From NCBI GenBank assembly GCA_023213395.1, contig CM041465.1, positions 122,953,741-123,017,740 on the forward strand: a stretch of DNA of 64,000 bases, given 5' to 3'. Origin of the DNA: Cycas panzhihuaensis. Lineage: Eukaryota > Cycadophyta. This document shows, one piece after another, positions 63,291-64,000 of the stretch (position 1 is its first letter; each line of letters begins with the position of its first letter). The translations under genes and the position numbers were made by a program. The notes under the pieces are model-generated. The model ran no database searches. It worked only from the letters and a program-made list of their open reading frames with translations, and was not told where the DNA came from.

Positions 63291-64000
63291 TTTTTGTTCC
63301 ATTAGTTCAACCATAATTTCATAATGAAGACCGCAGGTGTTTAGGAAACACACCTCCCAAAACTAAAGGCCAAATTGGAGGGGATGTTCACAACATTCCA
63401 AGGAAAAATTAAACAAGCAAGTTAGGGAGATTTCATTTATATGCCACCATTGTATTAGGATATGGAGTTAATGGATCAAATTCTAGTGGCCCTAAAAAGA
63501 GATATATGGAGAGTACAGTTTCATAACAACATGGTCCATGTAGTCACTGGACTTCCCAAGGAAGGGGATGTCCCAGCAGTCACCAAACGATCTATAGTGG
63601 ACCATGAGACCTAGGTGTGTGAGTTATGCAAAGACAACACTCATTTATTTAAGAGGTATTCAGATTGCAGACATTAGGGATGAACAATTGAAATGGGTGG
63701 CCAAAGTGATCGTCACCAAGTTTTCGTCTAAACAAAAACACACTTGCATTCCTAATGGTATGATGCCAGTATTACCTCAGATTCAAGATGAAGTATGACT
63801 TAATTGGTGTGAGTTTTTGGCAACTAGCATGAGGTAGCAGATAAGGGAGATTCAAACTCATCCCTTTTGGCACCCATCACTTCTAGTGGCAATGTTATTC
63901 CAACAGTGCCCCAAAGCCCAACCTCTGCACATGCCTATTCGTCAGGGGGAAACCAACAATGAGGCAATGGGTAAACATTTTTCCCAATACCCTTTAAGAT
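63291..64000 (+). other. Right flank with a possible worn coding stretch
   Basis: Plus-strand frame 63604-63798 (64 codons; VAKVIVTKFSSKQKHTCIPN, MMPVLPQIQDEV) can be read on past one stop (CEFLATSMR) to about 63970. It looks protein-like but matches no family I recognise; perhaps the start of another old element. Confidence 0.3.

Noticed and set aside
1-64000. A CRISPR array, operon, rRNA or intact tRNA gene
   Set aside because: No regularly spaced short repeats of that kind, no bacterial gene layout, and only initiator-tRNA primer sites and one tRNA-like box pair were found.

Overview
The window is transposable-element DNA from a seed plant nuclear genome. It is AT-rich and shows no intact host gene, rRNA or tRNA gene, or CRISPR array. 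Nearly all of it belongs to plant LTR retrotransposons: Ty1/Copia (GAG-PR-IN-RT-RH, most with a TGGTATCAGAGC-like initiator-Met tRNA primer site) and Ty3/Gypsy (one copy with a chromodomain remnant). Dense nesting, gene-free stretches and old broken copies fit a large repeat-rich genome such as a gymnosperm's, but the species cannot be fixed from sequence alone.

Layout. (1) 1-~19.3 kb: GYP1, a minus-strand Gypsy cut by the left window edge, is split by LARD-E (1892-12222, plus; a Gag-like ORF but no pol) and by COP2 (12856-18076, minus Copia). LARD-E is itself split by COP1 (2777-8485, minus Copia). (2) ~19.3-21.6 kb: intergenic DNA with two LTR copies of one family facing each other. (3) 21589-27034: GYP2, a minus-strand chromovirus-type Gypsy. 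(4) 27693-41041: COP3 (plus Copia), holding solo LTR S1 (30952-31516) and COP4 (32035-39653, a shortened plus Copia). COP4's 5' LTR is split by COP5 (32094-37277, minus Copia). (5) 41.0-46.9 kb: a Gypsy integrase relic, then COP6, a minus Copia that lost its 5' end. (6) 46886-~56.5 kb: COP7, a plus Copia without its 3' part, split by GYP3 (48569-54850, plus Gypsy). (7) 56928-63125: COP8, the best preserved Copia, carrying solo LTR S2 (59846-60384). (8) Flank to 64000. Boundaries rest on paired LTRs, primer sites, polypurine tracts and 5-bp target duplications read directly (TATTC, AAGCA, ATTTC, GAATG, TCTTT, TTTAT and others).

The most interesting signal is not coding. In six Copia-type copies (COP1, COP2, COP3, COP4, COP5, LARD-E) an 11-14 bp inverted repeat straddles the polypurine tract/3' LTR junction. 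The loop is always 17-18 nt: 8 nt of polypurine tract plus the first 9-10 nt of the LTR. The arms differ between families but keep pairing through matched changes, suggesting a selected RNA or DNA structure at the plus-strand priming site. A second candidate hairpin lies 50-58 nt upstream of the gag start in three copies.

Other points: LARD-E is a non-autonomous element with host-like sequence; COP4 fuses a protease start to an RNase H tail; stop codons and the loss of the integrase glutamate tend to fall at CAG/CTG or CG sites, as expected of methylated-cytosine decay; COP8's leader carries a GC-rich 46-bp repeat.
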